Source: Bolinopsis microptera (lineage: Eukaryota; Ctenophora; Tentaculata; Lobata; Bolinopsidae). From it: 64,000 nucleotides of DNA. Below are positions 45,001 through 48,942 of the stretch, piece by piece (position 1 is the first letter of the stretch; each line of letters begins with the position of its first letter). The translations under genes and the position numbers were made by a program. The stretch spans positions 13,729,453-13,793,452 of the forward strand of contig NC_087084.1 of the NCBI RefSeq assembly GCF_026151205.1. Reading direction: 5' to 3'. The notes under the pieces were generated by a model that had not been told where the DNA came from, did no database searches, and saw only the letters and a program-made list of their open reading frames with translations.

Positions 45001-47963
45001 TCACCTGAATTTCAGGAGTCCAGCCCCCCCCCCCCCACAGATAGCACTCAGCAACCTCACCTGAATTTCAGGAGTCCAGCCCCCCCCCCCCCCCCCCCAC
45101 AGATAGCTCTCAGCAACCTCACCTGAATTTCAGGAGTCCAGCTCCCCCCCCCCCCACAGATAGCACTCAGCAACCTCACCTGAATTTCAGGAGTCCAGCC
45201 CCCCCCCCCCACAGATAGCTCTCAGCAACCTCACCTGAATTTCAGGAGTCCAGCTCCCCCCCCACAGATAGCTCTCAGCAACCTCACCTGAATTTCAGGA
45301 GTCCAGCTCCCCCCCCCCCCCCCACAGATAGCTCTCAGCAACCTCACCTGAATTTCAGGAGTCCAGCCCCCCCCCCCACAGATAGCACTCAGCAACCTCA
45401 CCTGAATTTCAGGAGTCCAGCTCCCCCCCCCCACAGATAGCACTCAGCAACCTCACCTGAATTTCAGGAGTCCAGCTCCCCCCCCCCCTAATAGATAGCT
45501 CTCAGCAACCTTACCTGAATTTCAGGAGTCCAGCTCCCCCCCCCCCCCCAAATAGATAGCTCTCAGCAACCTCACCTGAATTTCAGGAGTCCAGCTCCCC
45601 CCACCCCCCAACAGATAGCTCACAGCAACCTCACCTGAATTTCAGGAGTCCAGCTCCCCCACCCCCAACAGATAGCTCACAGCAACCTCACCTGAATTTC
45701 AGGAGTCCAGCTCCCCCCCCCCCCCAATAGATAGCTCTCAGCAACCTCACCTGAATTTTAGGAGTCCAGCTCCCCCCACCCCCCCCCCCCCCCCCCCCCC
45801 CCAACAGATAGCTCTCAGCAACCTCACCTGAATTTCAGGAGTCCAGCTCCCCCACCCCCAACAGATAGCTCTCAGCAACCTCACCTGAATTTCAGGAGTC
45901 CAGCTCCCCCCCCCCACCAATAGATAGCTCTCAGCAACCTCACCTGAATTTCAGGAGTCCAGCTCCCCCACCCCCAACAGATAGCTCTCAGCAACCTCAC
46001 CTGAATTTCAGGAGTCCAGCTCCCCCCCCCCCCCCCCAACAGATAGCTCTCAGCAACCTCACCTGAATTTCAGGAGTCCAGCTCCCCCACCCCCAACAGA
46101 TAGCTCTCAGCAACCTCACCTGAATTTCAGGAGTCCAGCTCCCCCCCCCCCCCCCCACCAATAGATAGCTCTCAGCAACCTCACCTGAATTTTAGGAGTC
46201 CAGCTCCCCCCACCCCCCAATAGATAGCTCTCAGCAACCTCACCTGAATTTCAGGAGTCCAGCTCCCCCCACCCCCCAATAGATAGCTCTCAGCAACCTC
46301 ACCTGAATTTTAGGAGTCCAGCTCCCCCCACCCCCCAATAGATAGCTCTCAGCAACCTCACCTGAATTTTAGGAGTCCAGCTCCCCCCACCCCCCAATAG
46401 ATAGCTCTCAGCAACCTCACCTGAATTTTAGGAGTCCAGCTCCCCCCCCCACCAATAGATAGCTCTCAGCAACCTCACCTGAATTTCAGGAGTCCAGCTG
46501 TTTACAGCACTGTCAGTGAGAACCTTAAGAAAGGAGTTAGATAGAGTTTCCTGGTAGAACTTTTGGCAGGCCTCGTTCTCGTCGTCTTGCTCCGATCTGG
46601 CCAGTTCAAGACAAGCTTTGAGAAGCCGCTCTAGCTCCTGTCCTGGTTCTACCGGTACTTTCCAGCCTGGACTGTTCACCATCCTGAGTTGTGGAGAGGG
46701 GTTAAAATGCAAAGTCAGCTTTATAATAATTAACATTATTATTAATTATCATTCTGGTGGATTCTAGACCTAGTATTAATTTCTATCAATTTGATGTACA
46801 TTTAGTTCTACAGTAGAATACTTGCCTGTTGATATATATAATATAAGTCAAACCTGCCACAGCTAGAGAGCCATGAAGGGGCAGCAAGCAAGGCCCGGAC
46901 CAAAACATACTGAGCCGACTGGGGTCTGGGTATAAAAAATATCAATTTATTGGGCAGTATGTTTTGGTCCGGGCAGTATTGGGCAGTATGTTTTGGTCCG
47001 GGCCTTGCTTGCTGGCCCTGCCATGGCTCTCTAGCTTGGGCATTTTTTCCTTATAAGGAAAAAATAGTTAACAACTCGCCTGTCGATAGTAGCTAGGTCA
47101 GCGTAAGGGAACTCATCAGAAGCTCCACTAACAGAGATACCAGAGTCAGTGGCGGGTACTGAAGAGGTGGTGTCAAACCCTGAGGTGGTGTCAAACCCTG
47201 AGGTGGTGTCAAACCCTGCTTGTGCTTCCGGGTCCACTTCCAGGTCTGGTCCTGAGAGTTTGAGGATCATGTATTACTGTAGGTAATTAAAATGAGTGGA
47301 ATTATGTGAATACCTACTGAGATAAGTGTTCCTTTAAACTGGTCACCAGTGGTCTTCAGTGGTCATTGAGTCTCAAGAGATTACTTTTGTGGTACCTAAA
47401 ACAATCTCAAAAGAACAACAATTATTTCTACATGACATCATTATAATACAATATAATACTTATCTGTCTTATTGAGATAATATGACAATCTAGAATCGCA
47501 CACCATACAAATTGTGTGTGATCCACAAAACTGACCATAAAGAACGTTGTTGAGTTGGAAGACATCGTGAGCAGCGTTACGTCTGGAGGGTCTTGCGGAG
47601 TAATTCTCAGGAAATACTGAATCTTCCTCGTAAAACTCCTGCTCAGGATAAAGGTATATAACACAATTTATCAATGAACTAATAAACCTGTAAAATAAAA
47701 TTAATAATAATGAAATAATAAACCTGTAAATTAACAAATCAATGAAATAATAAACCTGTAAATTAACAAATAAATGGACTAATAAACCTGTAAATTAACA
47801 AATAAATGAACTAATAAACCTGTTCGATAAGATCTGGTGAGTTGGAAGGGACAGGAATGTTCCTGCATTTCACAGCTGACTCAGCAGTTGTATCTGATAT
47901 TATCAGTTCGTCTAGGGATATGGAGTCGATGTCGGGGACGTCGGTCGTCTCTTGACCTAACAT
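3205..47963 (-). CDS. USP9X: USP9X / fat facets orthologue, N-terminal part (16 exons, continues off left edge)
   Basis: Minus-strand multi-exon gene. Exons in transcript order: 47963-47820, 47638-47536, 47251-47080, 46683-46479, 44039-43927, 43680-43479, 43323-43224, 43018-42895, 42618-42484, 42182-42045, 41898-41674, one of six exon-12 copies (nearest 41461-41313), 11318-11205, 10733-10630, 3666-3563, 3318-3205. All intron phases agree and the joined frame is open for 748 codons. The order of motifs follows vertebrate USP9X: SEACQ-like [66 protein letters not shown] and [11 protein letters not shown]. Known family role: a very large ubiquitin-specific protease that removes ubiquitin from substrates in trafficking, polarity and signalling. 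Only the helical N-terminal region lies here; the cysteine-protease domain must be left of base 1. One intron (about 30 kb) contains the opposite-strand lectin-like gene array. The start at 47963 is the first in-frame ATG of exon 1; upstream non-coding exons are possible. Confidence 0.9.
3334..3365. repeat. 10-bp microrepeat in intron 15
   Basis: Four copies of TAGATAATTA-type units. Simple AT-rich repeat, no further meaning seen. Confidence 0.7.
3563..3666 (-). CDS. USP9X: USP9X exon 15
   Basis: 104 bp, acceptor TTCTCCAG, donor GTGGAG, phase 0 to 2. Encodes [20 protein letters not shown] then [15 protein letters not shown], matching family YSHVQEVQERLNFLR. Intron to exon 16 is only about 240 bp. 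Confidence 0.92.
3722..3760 (-). repeat. fragment copy of USP9X exon 13
   Basis: About 38 bp match the middle of exon 13 (11245-11283) with three or four mismatches, including AAGCAACCACGCAATGATG on the plus strand. It has no splice sites and lies in the intron between exons 14 and 15. A relic of an exon duplication. Confidence 0.7.
3856..4318. mobile_element. MITE-like element with GGGGGTGA termini
   Basis: Ends are inverted: GGGGGTGACATGTCCG at the left and CGGACGTTTCACCCCC at the right. Contains tandem TGTCCGCCTA-type motifs, a small hairpin (GTGCTGGGTTT with its complement, 3908-3940) and, at about 3,960-4,110, an inverted segment also found in the hAT element at 23.98-24.49 kb. No target duplication is clear and no transposase is visible. 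Confidence 0.55.
4345..10650 (-). repeat. 45-bp satellite seeded on the exon-14 splice donor (about 140 units)
   Basis: About 87 clean units at 4345-8282, a degraded block at 8283-8775 and about 42 clean units at 8776-10650. On the minus strand the unit starts GTGAGATGGTCACATTATAC and ends GAGTTCTACCTGGACCAG, identical to the end of USP9X exon 14, so each boundary reads CAG|GTGAGA. The frequent variant ATATCAC (plus strand) turns the donor into GTGATA. The unit is 15 codons, open on both strands, so read-through would add ([15 protein letters not shown])n. Two clean-region units differ in length (+3 near 4,933, -2 near 5,491). Confidence 0.97.
8283..8775. repeat. degraded block inside the 45-bp array
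   Basis: About eleven units with many single-base insertions, deletions and homopolymer differences, bounded on both sides by near-perfect copies. The error pattern resembles unpolished long-read consensus more than biological decay, so array length here is uncertain. Confidence 0.7.
10630..10733 (-). CDS. USP9X: USP9X exon 14
   Basis: 104 bp, acceptor AATTACAG, donor CAG|GTGAGA, phase 1 to 0. Encodes [35 protein letters not shown], matching family YRHDLINQLQHNHALVTLV. Its last 24 bases and the first 21 intron bases form the 45-bp satellite unit that follows. Confidence 0.87.
10734..11204. other. USP9X intron 13
   Basis: 470 bp of AT-rich DNA between exons 14 and 13. The 66-codon frame at 10920-11120 has no recognisable content. 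Nothing else seen. Confidence 0.6.
11205..11318 (-). CDS. USP9X: USP9X exon 13
   Basis: 114 bp, acceptor TATATCAG, donor GTCAGT, phase 1 to 1. Encodes [33 protein letters not shown], matching family DRDTQKIQWIDRFIEELR and PALKQIKEICSLF. It joins exon 12 in frame (SH-DKDKQ). Confidence 0.92.
11546..11788 (+). other. 80-codon basic open frame, probable mobile-element relic
   Basis: Encodes a basic stretch ([17 protein letters not shown]) and is preceded by AGCTACAGTCAAGAAATATGG, which recurs in altered form near 30,095 and 38,045 upstream of units 5 and 6. I do not recognise a domain. Recurrence in spacers suggests a dispersed repeat rather than a gene. Confidence 0.3.
12040..12222 (+). mobile_element. 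LINE reverse-transcriptase C-terminal remnant
   Basis: Reads [20 protein letters not shown] and [16 protein letters not shown] before a stop. The pattern GPKIWNELP...FK..LKT is the usual C-terminal tail of CR1/L2-type LINE ORF2. Only this tail is present. Confidence 0.6.
13212..14898 (+). pseudogene. Lectin-like membrane protein, unit 1 (tail frameshifted)
   Basis: Exons 13212-13416, 14114-14233 and 14390-14898, phases 1 and 1. Exon 1 gives a signal peptide ([20 protein letters not shown]) and a short IGCYKRN region; exons 2 and 3 give the lectin-like domain ([26 protein letters not shown]). Compared with the other units a net deletion of about 25 bp follows GCMYDR, so the frame leaves the normal one, passes a hydrophobic stretch ([12 protein letters not shown]) and reads the tail repeats out of frame as a Pro/Gln-rich sequence stopping at 14898. 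The usual tail with PPSYNDV survives only in the +2 frame (to 14930). A decaying copy, or one with a new tail; expression would decide. Confidence 0.65.
13560..14090 (-). mobile_element. LINE ORF2 C-terminal remnant in intron 1 of unit 1
   Basis: Minus-strand reading [13 protein letters not shown] and [20 protein letters not shown] matches the C-terminus of LINE reverse transcriptases (the RMRLAGH...YVDTL.EDTG pattern). Bordered by a run of about 30 C. Homologous remnants sit at the same place in units 3 and 6 and partly in unit 5, so the insertion predates the duplications. Confidence 0.7.
15119..15252 (-). CDS. USP9X: USP9X exon 12, copy 1 (15-bp in-frame deletion)
   Basis: 134 bp: splice sites and phases are as in the other copies, but 15 bp are missing, which removes five residues (VISDK) without breaking the frame (KEGVLQVLW). 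It is the copy nearest exon 13. A decaying passenger or a variant exon. Confidence 0.5.
15391..15685. mobile_element. Hairpin element with nearly perfect arms
   Basis: An inverted repeat of about 145 bp per arm with almost no loop, centred near 15,538; ends read GATATCTGGATATTATCC and its complement. The flanking AGAAACAGTAC occurs on both sides (about 15,331-15,341 and 15,685-15,695), as a target duplication would, leaving about 50 bp of extra sequence at the left. Other units lack the insertion. Confidence 0.75.
15700..16993. other. Spacer between units 1 and 2
   Basis: AT-rich spacer shared with other units, including a decayed copy of the 74-codon frame seen intact at 19756-19980. The 60-70 bp before each lectin-like ATG are strongly conserved between units (AACGTCTGTAGGGAT just before ATG) and may hold promoter or 5' UTR. 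No gene seen. Confidence 0.6.
16994..18729 (+). CDS. Lectin-like single-pass membrane protein, unit 2
   Basis: Exons 16994-17204, 17497-17616 and 17771-18729, joined length 1290 bp, 429 residues. Residues 1-20 form a signal peptide; 21-70 contain YIGCYKHN and glycosylation sites (NFTT). About 80-158 resemble the galactose/rhamnose-binding lectin (SUEL) domain: [42 protein letters not shown]. The classical YGR and DPC sugar-contact motifs are not kept. A membrane helix ([19 protein letters not shown]) follows, then a basic stop-transfer region, a 9-residue repeat (TGGTHSSPA, about nine copies) and two PPSYNDV motifs. PPxY motifs bind WW domains of NEDD4-type ubiquitin ligases. The exon 1 donor is AAA|GTTCGT rather than AAG, so splicing may be weaker. 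Function unknown; a surface receptor or adhesion molecule is plausible. Confidence 0.85.
18918..19066 (-). CDS. USP9X: USP9X exon 12, copy 2
   Basis: 149 bp with intact acceptor, donor and frame, encoding the same peptide as copies 5 and 6. Lies downstream of lectin-like unit 2 on the opposite strand. Confidence 0.6.
19756..19980 (+). other. 74-codon frame repeated in unit spacers
   Basis: Encodes [20 protein letters not shown] through [19 protein letters not shown]. Decayed copies occur near 12,335-12,540, 16,265-16,380 and 23,650-23,807 with 25,457-25,516 (split by the hAT element). No domain recognised; it may be a mobile-element relic carried in the duplicated unit. Confidence 0.35.
20649..22629 (+). 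CDS. Lectin-like single-pass membrane protein, unit 3
   Basis: Exons 20649-20853, 21607-21726 and 21881-22629, 1074 bp, 357 residues. Signal peptide, IGCYKRN segment and lectin-like domain as in unit 2. The membrane region differs: a hydrophobic stretch ([20 protein letters not shown]) followed by Cys-rich repeats ([19 protein letters not shown]) that come from internal duplication of TATTGGTGCAATA-type DNA and suggest palmitoylation. The tail is short, with about five TGGTY-type repeats and two PPSYNDV motifs. Exons 1 and 2 and the last 100 bp of exon 3 are nearly identical to other units; the middle of exon 3 is where units diverge. Confidence 0.85.
21025..21520 (-). mobile_element. LINE ORF2 C-terminal remnant in intron 1 of unit 3
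   Basis: Same remnant as in unit 1, reading [20 protein letters not shown] and [13 protein letters not shown] on the minus strand, with a poly-C run of about 25 at one end. Confidence 0.7.
22819..22967 (-). CDS. USP9X: USP9X exon 12, copy 3
   Basis: 149 bp with intact acceptor, donor and frame. One amino-acid change relative to copy 6 (LAEDNKEG for LAEDDKEG). Lies downstream of lectin-like unit 3 on the opposite strand. Confidence 0.6.
23817..25448 (+). mobile_element. hAT-family DNA transposon derivative (1632 bp)
   Basis: Terminal inverted repeats TAGGAACCGACCGG and CCGGTCGGTTCCTA flanked by an exact 8-bp duplication ATCTAGAG (23809-23816 and 25449-25456), the hAT signature. Many CCGGAT/ATCCGG motifs lie near both ends and may be transposase sites. 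Inside is a 257-bp direct repeat (23978-24234 and 24235-24490) and a short BED-finger frame. The rest of the transposase is missing, so it is non-autonomous. It splits the spacer frame that is intact in unit 3, giving an empty-site comparison. Confidence 0.9.
24978..25112 (+). pseudogene. Truncated hAT transposase N-terminus (BED zinc finger)
   Basis: 44 codons: [17 protein letters not shown] then [20 protein letters not shown] and stop. The CxxC pair and the W/F spacing match the first half of a BED-type zinc finger. The frame stops before the histidine half, at a run of four T. Confidence 0.7.
26186..27255 (+). CDS. Lectin-like protein without cytoplasmic tail, unit 4
   Basis: Exons 26186-26390, 26691-26810 and 26957-27255, 624 bp, 207 residues. 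Signal peptide and lectin-like domain are as in the other units. After the domain the protein reads [20 protein letters not shown], then [21 protein letters not shown] and stops three residues later. The repeats, the basic stop-transfer and the PPSYNDV tail are gone. A small-residue segment, short spacer and terminal hydrophobic stretch is the layout of a GPI-attachment signal. A LINE fragment begins right after the stop, so insertion may have truncated the tail. Confidence 0.8.
27283..27591 (+). mobile_element. Degenerate LINE reverse-transcriptase C-terminus
   Basis: Reads [20 protein letters not shown], then after a frameshift [19 protein letters not shown] and [13 protein letters not shown]. 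Pattern typical of CR1/L2-type ORF2 ends. Stops and frame changes show it is dead. Confidence 0.65.
27791..27935 (-). pseudogene. USP9X exon 12, copy 4 (broken)
   Basis: Recognisable copy of exon 12, but a deletion removes its 5' end and the acceptor: after CCTCTGC the sequence jumps to spacer DNA normally found about 100 bp further on. It cannot be spliced in as the other copies can. Confidence 0.8.
28688..29644 (-). mobile_element. 5'-truncated LINE copy with 7-bp target duplication
   Basis: Minus-strand element with a 3' (TTA)n tail at 28688-28705. Flanked by TATTTAT on both sides (28681-28687, 29645-29651); the unoccupied site is seen in the homologous spacer at 37,655-37,690. The open frame 29643-28961 gives the end of ORF2: [85 protein letters not shown]. 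This is the CR1/L2-type connection and C-terminal region after the catalytic domain. Open over its whole length, so a fairly young insertion. Confidence 0.88.
30601..34378. mobile_element. 3.8-kb foldback element inserted in exon 1 of unit 5
   Basis: Two inverted arms of about 1.17 kb (30601-31768 and 33203-34378) with only scattered differences, around a 1.4-kb centre. Ends read TAATCCTGTATCTGG and, inverted, TAATTAAGTATCTGG; the flanking target duplication is AAC (30598-30600 and 34379-34381), and a 3-bp duplication suits the PIF/Harbinger group. Arms contain matching 112-codon frames, not recognised as proteins. The centre has AGCTGGA-rich imperfect repeats (31.80-32.22 kb), a C run at 32,504-32,521 and AT-rich DNA. 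No transposase found. Confidence 0.85.
34500..34850. repeat. G-rich tract and LINE remnant in intron 1 of unit 5
   Basis: A G-rich tract (34,517-34,545) with possible quadruplex character, then a TA microsatellite and a shortened version of the LINE C-terminal remnant found in units 1, 3 and 6. Confidence 0.5.
36676..36824 (-). CDS. USP9X: USP9X exon 12, copy 5
   Basis: 149 bp, same acceptor (AATGTCAG), donor and phases as copy 6, with the same encoded peptide. It sits downstream of lectin-like unit 5 on the opposite strand. Either an alternative exon or a passenger of the segmental duplication; the intact frame does not decide which. Confidence 0.6.
38438..41124 (+). CDS. Lectin-like membrane protein, unit 6
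   Basis: Exons 38438-38642, 39789-39908 and 40055-41124, 1395 bp, 464 residues. Signal peptide, IGCYKRN region and lectin-like domain as in unit 2. Two hydrophobic Cys-rich stretches follow ([19 protein letters not shown] and [19 protein letters not shown]), so topology could be hairpin or single-pass with a palmitoylated segment. The tail is a run of about 17 repeats of type ATSGTYPPA, different in motif from units 2 and 5, then two PPSYNDV motifs. Exon 1 ends in VL instead of VQ. Complete and open, so a good candidate for a functional copy. Confidence 0.87.
39230..39716 (-). mobile_element. LINE ORF2 C-terminal remnant in intron 1 of unit 6
   Basis: The longest open copy of this remnant: [79 protein letters not shown] on the minus strand. 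It is the end of a LINE ORF2 (RMRLAGH/YVD.L family). Confidence 0.72.
41313..41461 (-). CDS. USP9X: USP9X exon 12, copy 6 (closest to exon 11)
   Basis: 149 bp, acceptor AATGTCAG, donor after CATG (GTGCTT), phase 2 to 1. Encodes [19 protein letters not shown] through [15 protein letters not shown], matching family LAEDDKDGVMAHKVLNLLW. Frame and splice sites are intact. It lies about 190 bp beyond the stop codon of lectin-like unit 6, in convergent orientation. Confidence 0.85.
41674..41898 (-). CDS. USP9X: USP9X exon 11
   Basis: 225 bp, acceptor AAACCTAG, donor GTTAGA, phase 2 to 2. Encodes [39 protein letters not shown] and KEKLLELMG, one of the best conserved stretches of the family. It borders the roughly 30-kb intron region that holds the nested lectin-like array. 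Confidence 0.95.
42045..42182 (-). CDS. USP9X: USP9X exon 10
   Basis: 138 bp, acceptor CTCCTAAAG, donor GTTAGT, phase 2 to 2. Encodes [20 protein letters not shown] and [17 protein letters not shown], matching family DSLHQPQYVEKLEKILR. Confidence 0.92.
42350..42450. repeat. Intronic repeats with CRE-like TGACGTCA motifs (intron 9)
   Basis: Four to five units of about 22 bp carrying ACGTGACGTCATCACAATTC-type sequence, with TGACGTCA palindromes and CACGTG boxes. They begin about 35 bp after the exon 9 donor. Could bind bZIP/bHLH factors or be a neutral minisatellite. Confidence 0.7.
42484..42618 (-). CDS. USP9X: USP9X exon 9
   Basis: 135 bp, acceptor GCTGCAG, donor GTTTGT, phase 2 to 2. Encodes [20 protein letters not shown] then [15 protein letters not shown], nearly identical to family [15 protein letters not shown]. 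The donor after AACCG was chosen because its phase joins exon 10 correctly. Confidence 0.9.
42824..42888. repeat. Three exact 21-bp units with E-box and CRE motifs (intron 8)
   Basis: Each unit contains CACGTGACGTCATCACAA. They start 7 bp after the exon 8 donor GTAAGC, on the downstream side of the junction, without copying the donor itself. Confidence 0.85.
42895..43018 (-). CDS. USP9X: USP9X exon 8
   Basis: 124 bp, acceptor TTCTTCAG, donor GTAAGC, phase 1 to 2. Encodes [20 protein letters not shown], matching the family [20 protein letters not shown]. The following intron begins with three tandem CACGTGACGTCA-containing units. Confidence 0.9.
43141..43260 (-). repeat. USP9X: Exact 60-bp tandem duplication across the exon-7 splice donor
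   Basis: 43141-43200 and 43201-43260 differ only in the last base. The unit contains the last 34 bases of exon 7, the donor GTTAGT and the first intron bases. The second donor lies at 43158-43163. Use of the second donor would run into TAG at once (ACA AGT TAG). Two shorter related pieces follow at 43,107-43,140. Confidence 0.95.
43224..43323 (-). CDS. USP9X: USP9X exon 7
   Basis: 100 bp, acceptor CTTTCAG, donor GTTAGT, phase 0 to 1. Encodes [20 protein letters not shown] and onward, matching the family IAALIKPFG segment. The last 34 bases and the donor are duplicated exactly 60 bp further along the transcript. Confidence 0.87.
43479..43680 (-). CDS. USP9X: USP9X exon 6
   Basis: 202 bp, acceptor CATGACAG, donor GTAAGA, phase 2 to 0. 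Encodes [31 protein letters not shown] and [25 protein letters not shown] is nearly invariant in USP9X proteins. Confidence 0.93.
43927..44039 (-). CDS. USP9X: USP9X exon 5
   Basis: 113 bp, acceptor CTATCCAG, donor GTTAGT, phase 0 to 2. Encodes [18 protein letters not shown] and [15 protein letters not shown], matching the family helices RLVELCVAKL and LLELLAMALNP. Confidence 0.9.
44240..46499 (-). repeat. USP9X: About 57-bp minisatellite seeded on the exon-4 splice donor (38 copies)
   Basis: Thirty-eight copies including exon 4 itself. On the minus strand each copy has AGCTGGACTCCTGAAATTCAG-type sequence (the last bases of exon 4), then GTGAGGTTGCTGAGAGCTAT and a G run of varied length. Every copy keeps CAG|GTGAGG apart from rare T-to-C or C-to-T changes. 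The variable C runs (plus strand) set copy length (about 50-73 bp). Confidence 0.97.
46479..46683 (-). CDS. USP9X: USP9X exon 4
   Basis: 205 bp, phase 2 to 0. Encodes [18 protein letters not shown] through [16 protein letters not shown] to [15 protein letters not shown], a clear match to the family segment around WVVPVLPKGELE and SEACQRFF. Donor is CAG|GTGAGG. Its last 21 bases plus the donor are the seed of the 44.2-46.5 kb array. Confidence 0.9.
46861..47036. mobile_element. Inverted-repeat element in USP9X intron 3
   Basis: Arms of about 53 bp, starting AGCTAGAGAGCCATG at the left and ending CATGGCTCTCTAGCT at the right, with a short centre that contains a partial extra copy of the right arm (TATGTTTTGGTCCGGGCAG). 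Small MITE-like hairpin. Confidence 0.75.
47080..47251 (-). CDS. USP9X: USP9X exon 3, with in-frame GFDTTS repeats and a GC donor
   Basis: 172 bp, phase 1 to 2. Encodes [13 protein letters not shown], three copies of GFDTTS (an 18-bp coding microrepeat), then [12 protein letters not shown], which corresponds to the vertebrate FPHTDLAKLDD stretch. The frame continues into exon 4 only if the donor is AG|GCGAGT, so this looks like a GC-AG intron. Confidence 0.8.
47536..47638 (-). CDS. USP9X: USP9X exon 2
   Basis: Acceptor CTGAGCAG, 103 bp, phase 0 to 1, donor GTCAGT. Encodes [18 protein letters not shown] and onward. Divergent N-terminal region, supported by matching phases on both sides. Confidence 0.65.
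47672..47820 (-). repeat. USP9X: 32-bp repeat seeded on the exon-1 splice donor (5 AG|GT junctions)
   Basis: Starting at the exon 1 donor, the intron repeats a unit that begins GTTTATTAGTTCATTTATT and ends GTTAATTTACAG. AG|GT junctions fall at 47820, 47788, 47756, 47724 and 47688. Each unit therefore begins like a donor and ends like an acceptor. Confidence 0.9.
47820..47963 (-). CDS. USP9X: USP9X exon 1 (start codon exon)
   Basis: Starts with ATG at 47963-47961 and encodes 48 residues beginning [16 protein letters not shown], acidic and probably disordered. It ends GAACAG and is followed by a weak donor GTTTATTAG, phase 0. The family is poorly conserved here, so assignment rests on frame continuity into the next exons. 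A 32-bp repeat array starts exactly at this donor. Confidence 0.65.
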
Positions 47964-48942
47964 GGCATGATATGGCGCAGGGATGAGGCGACACGTGCGT
48001 TACATCCTAGTGCAAAGGGTGTTTATTTGCGCGTGCAATTTTATCAAATGTATTTGTTGTGCACAATCATTAGCAGGTGCCAGTTTTACGGGTTTGTGTT
48101 TACAAGGAGACTTACTGTGACTAGGTTTTATGGAATTTTGGGATATAATTCTATACATTTACTGTAGTACTTACTGTAAACATCATTATTATTAAAAAAC
48201 TTTAATTAGTAAACATCACCATATTATTTGGTAACTTTTTAAAACATTTTGATTTAGACTAAAACAATTCTGAAAAGTATTTACCCAAATTGGTACCGTC
48301 CTATGCAAGGAGAATTAAAATCAGACAGAAACTTTCAAATTGACTCAGGTTAGTACACTTTATCAAGCTGATTAGCAAATAGTAAACATTTCCTATTTTA
48401 ATGTAACTAGTTAAAGATTCCTACTATTCAGGGAATCTTTGAAGGGACAACTTTTTACCTTCCAGCAGTGACTAATCATATTCCCGAATCTTCAATTTTT
48501 ATCACGTGCGAAAACAAATAATATGGCTTACCTGACGACCTGAATCCACATTCCACATCAATAGTTTTCCTTATGAGACCAGATCAAAATTCAATACAAT
48601 TGTATCTTTATGTTGGTTATATTTATGAGGGCTAATACAAATCAAGATGCCTTTGACAAGAGTAAAACTTTCGATGTAGTAATTTGAAGAATTCATTATT
48701 ATGAGTTCAGCAATTGCATAGTGTAATTTTAAAACAATTTAAACGCTTCTCAAAAAGTCAATGTGACATTATCATAGCTCCATAGAACGCTCAAAAAGTT
48801 TGAATGACCTTTGAAGAAAACAAAATTTAATAAATACAACTTATCTCAAGAAATATCTGAAACAAAAACGAAGCTCACTCAGTATCAAAACAACAAAATA
48901 ACCACCCAACTCTAACTCCAACTAACGTACCATTTTCCACGA
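47964..48942. other. Intergenic region upstream of the USP9X start
   Basis: 979 bp between the stop of the FKBP-like gene and the USP9X ATG, both on the minus strand. Should contain the USP9X promoter or 5' UTR exons, and the 3' end of the FKBP-like transcript. The 66-codon frame at 47967-48167 on the plus strand is not convincing. Confidence 0.5.

Noticed and set aside
44315-45443. Gly/Trp-rich frames in the 44-46 kb minisatellite
   Set aside because: Their length depends on G-run phase and they contain repeated splice donors; explained by duplication of the exon-4 end.
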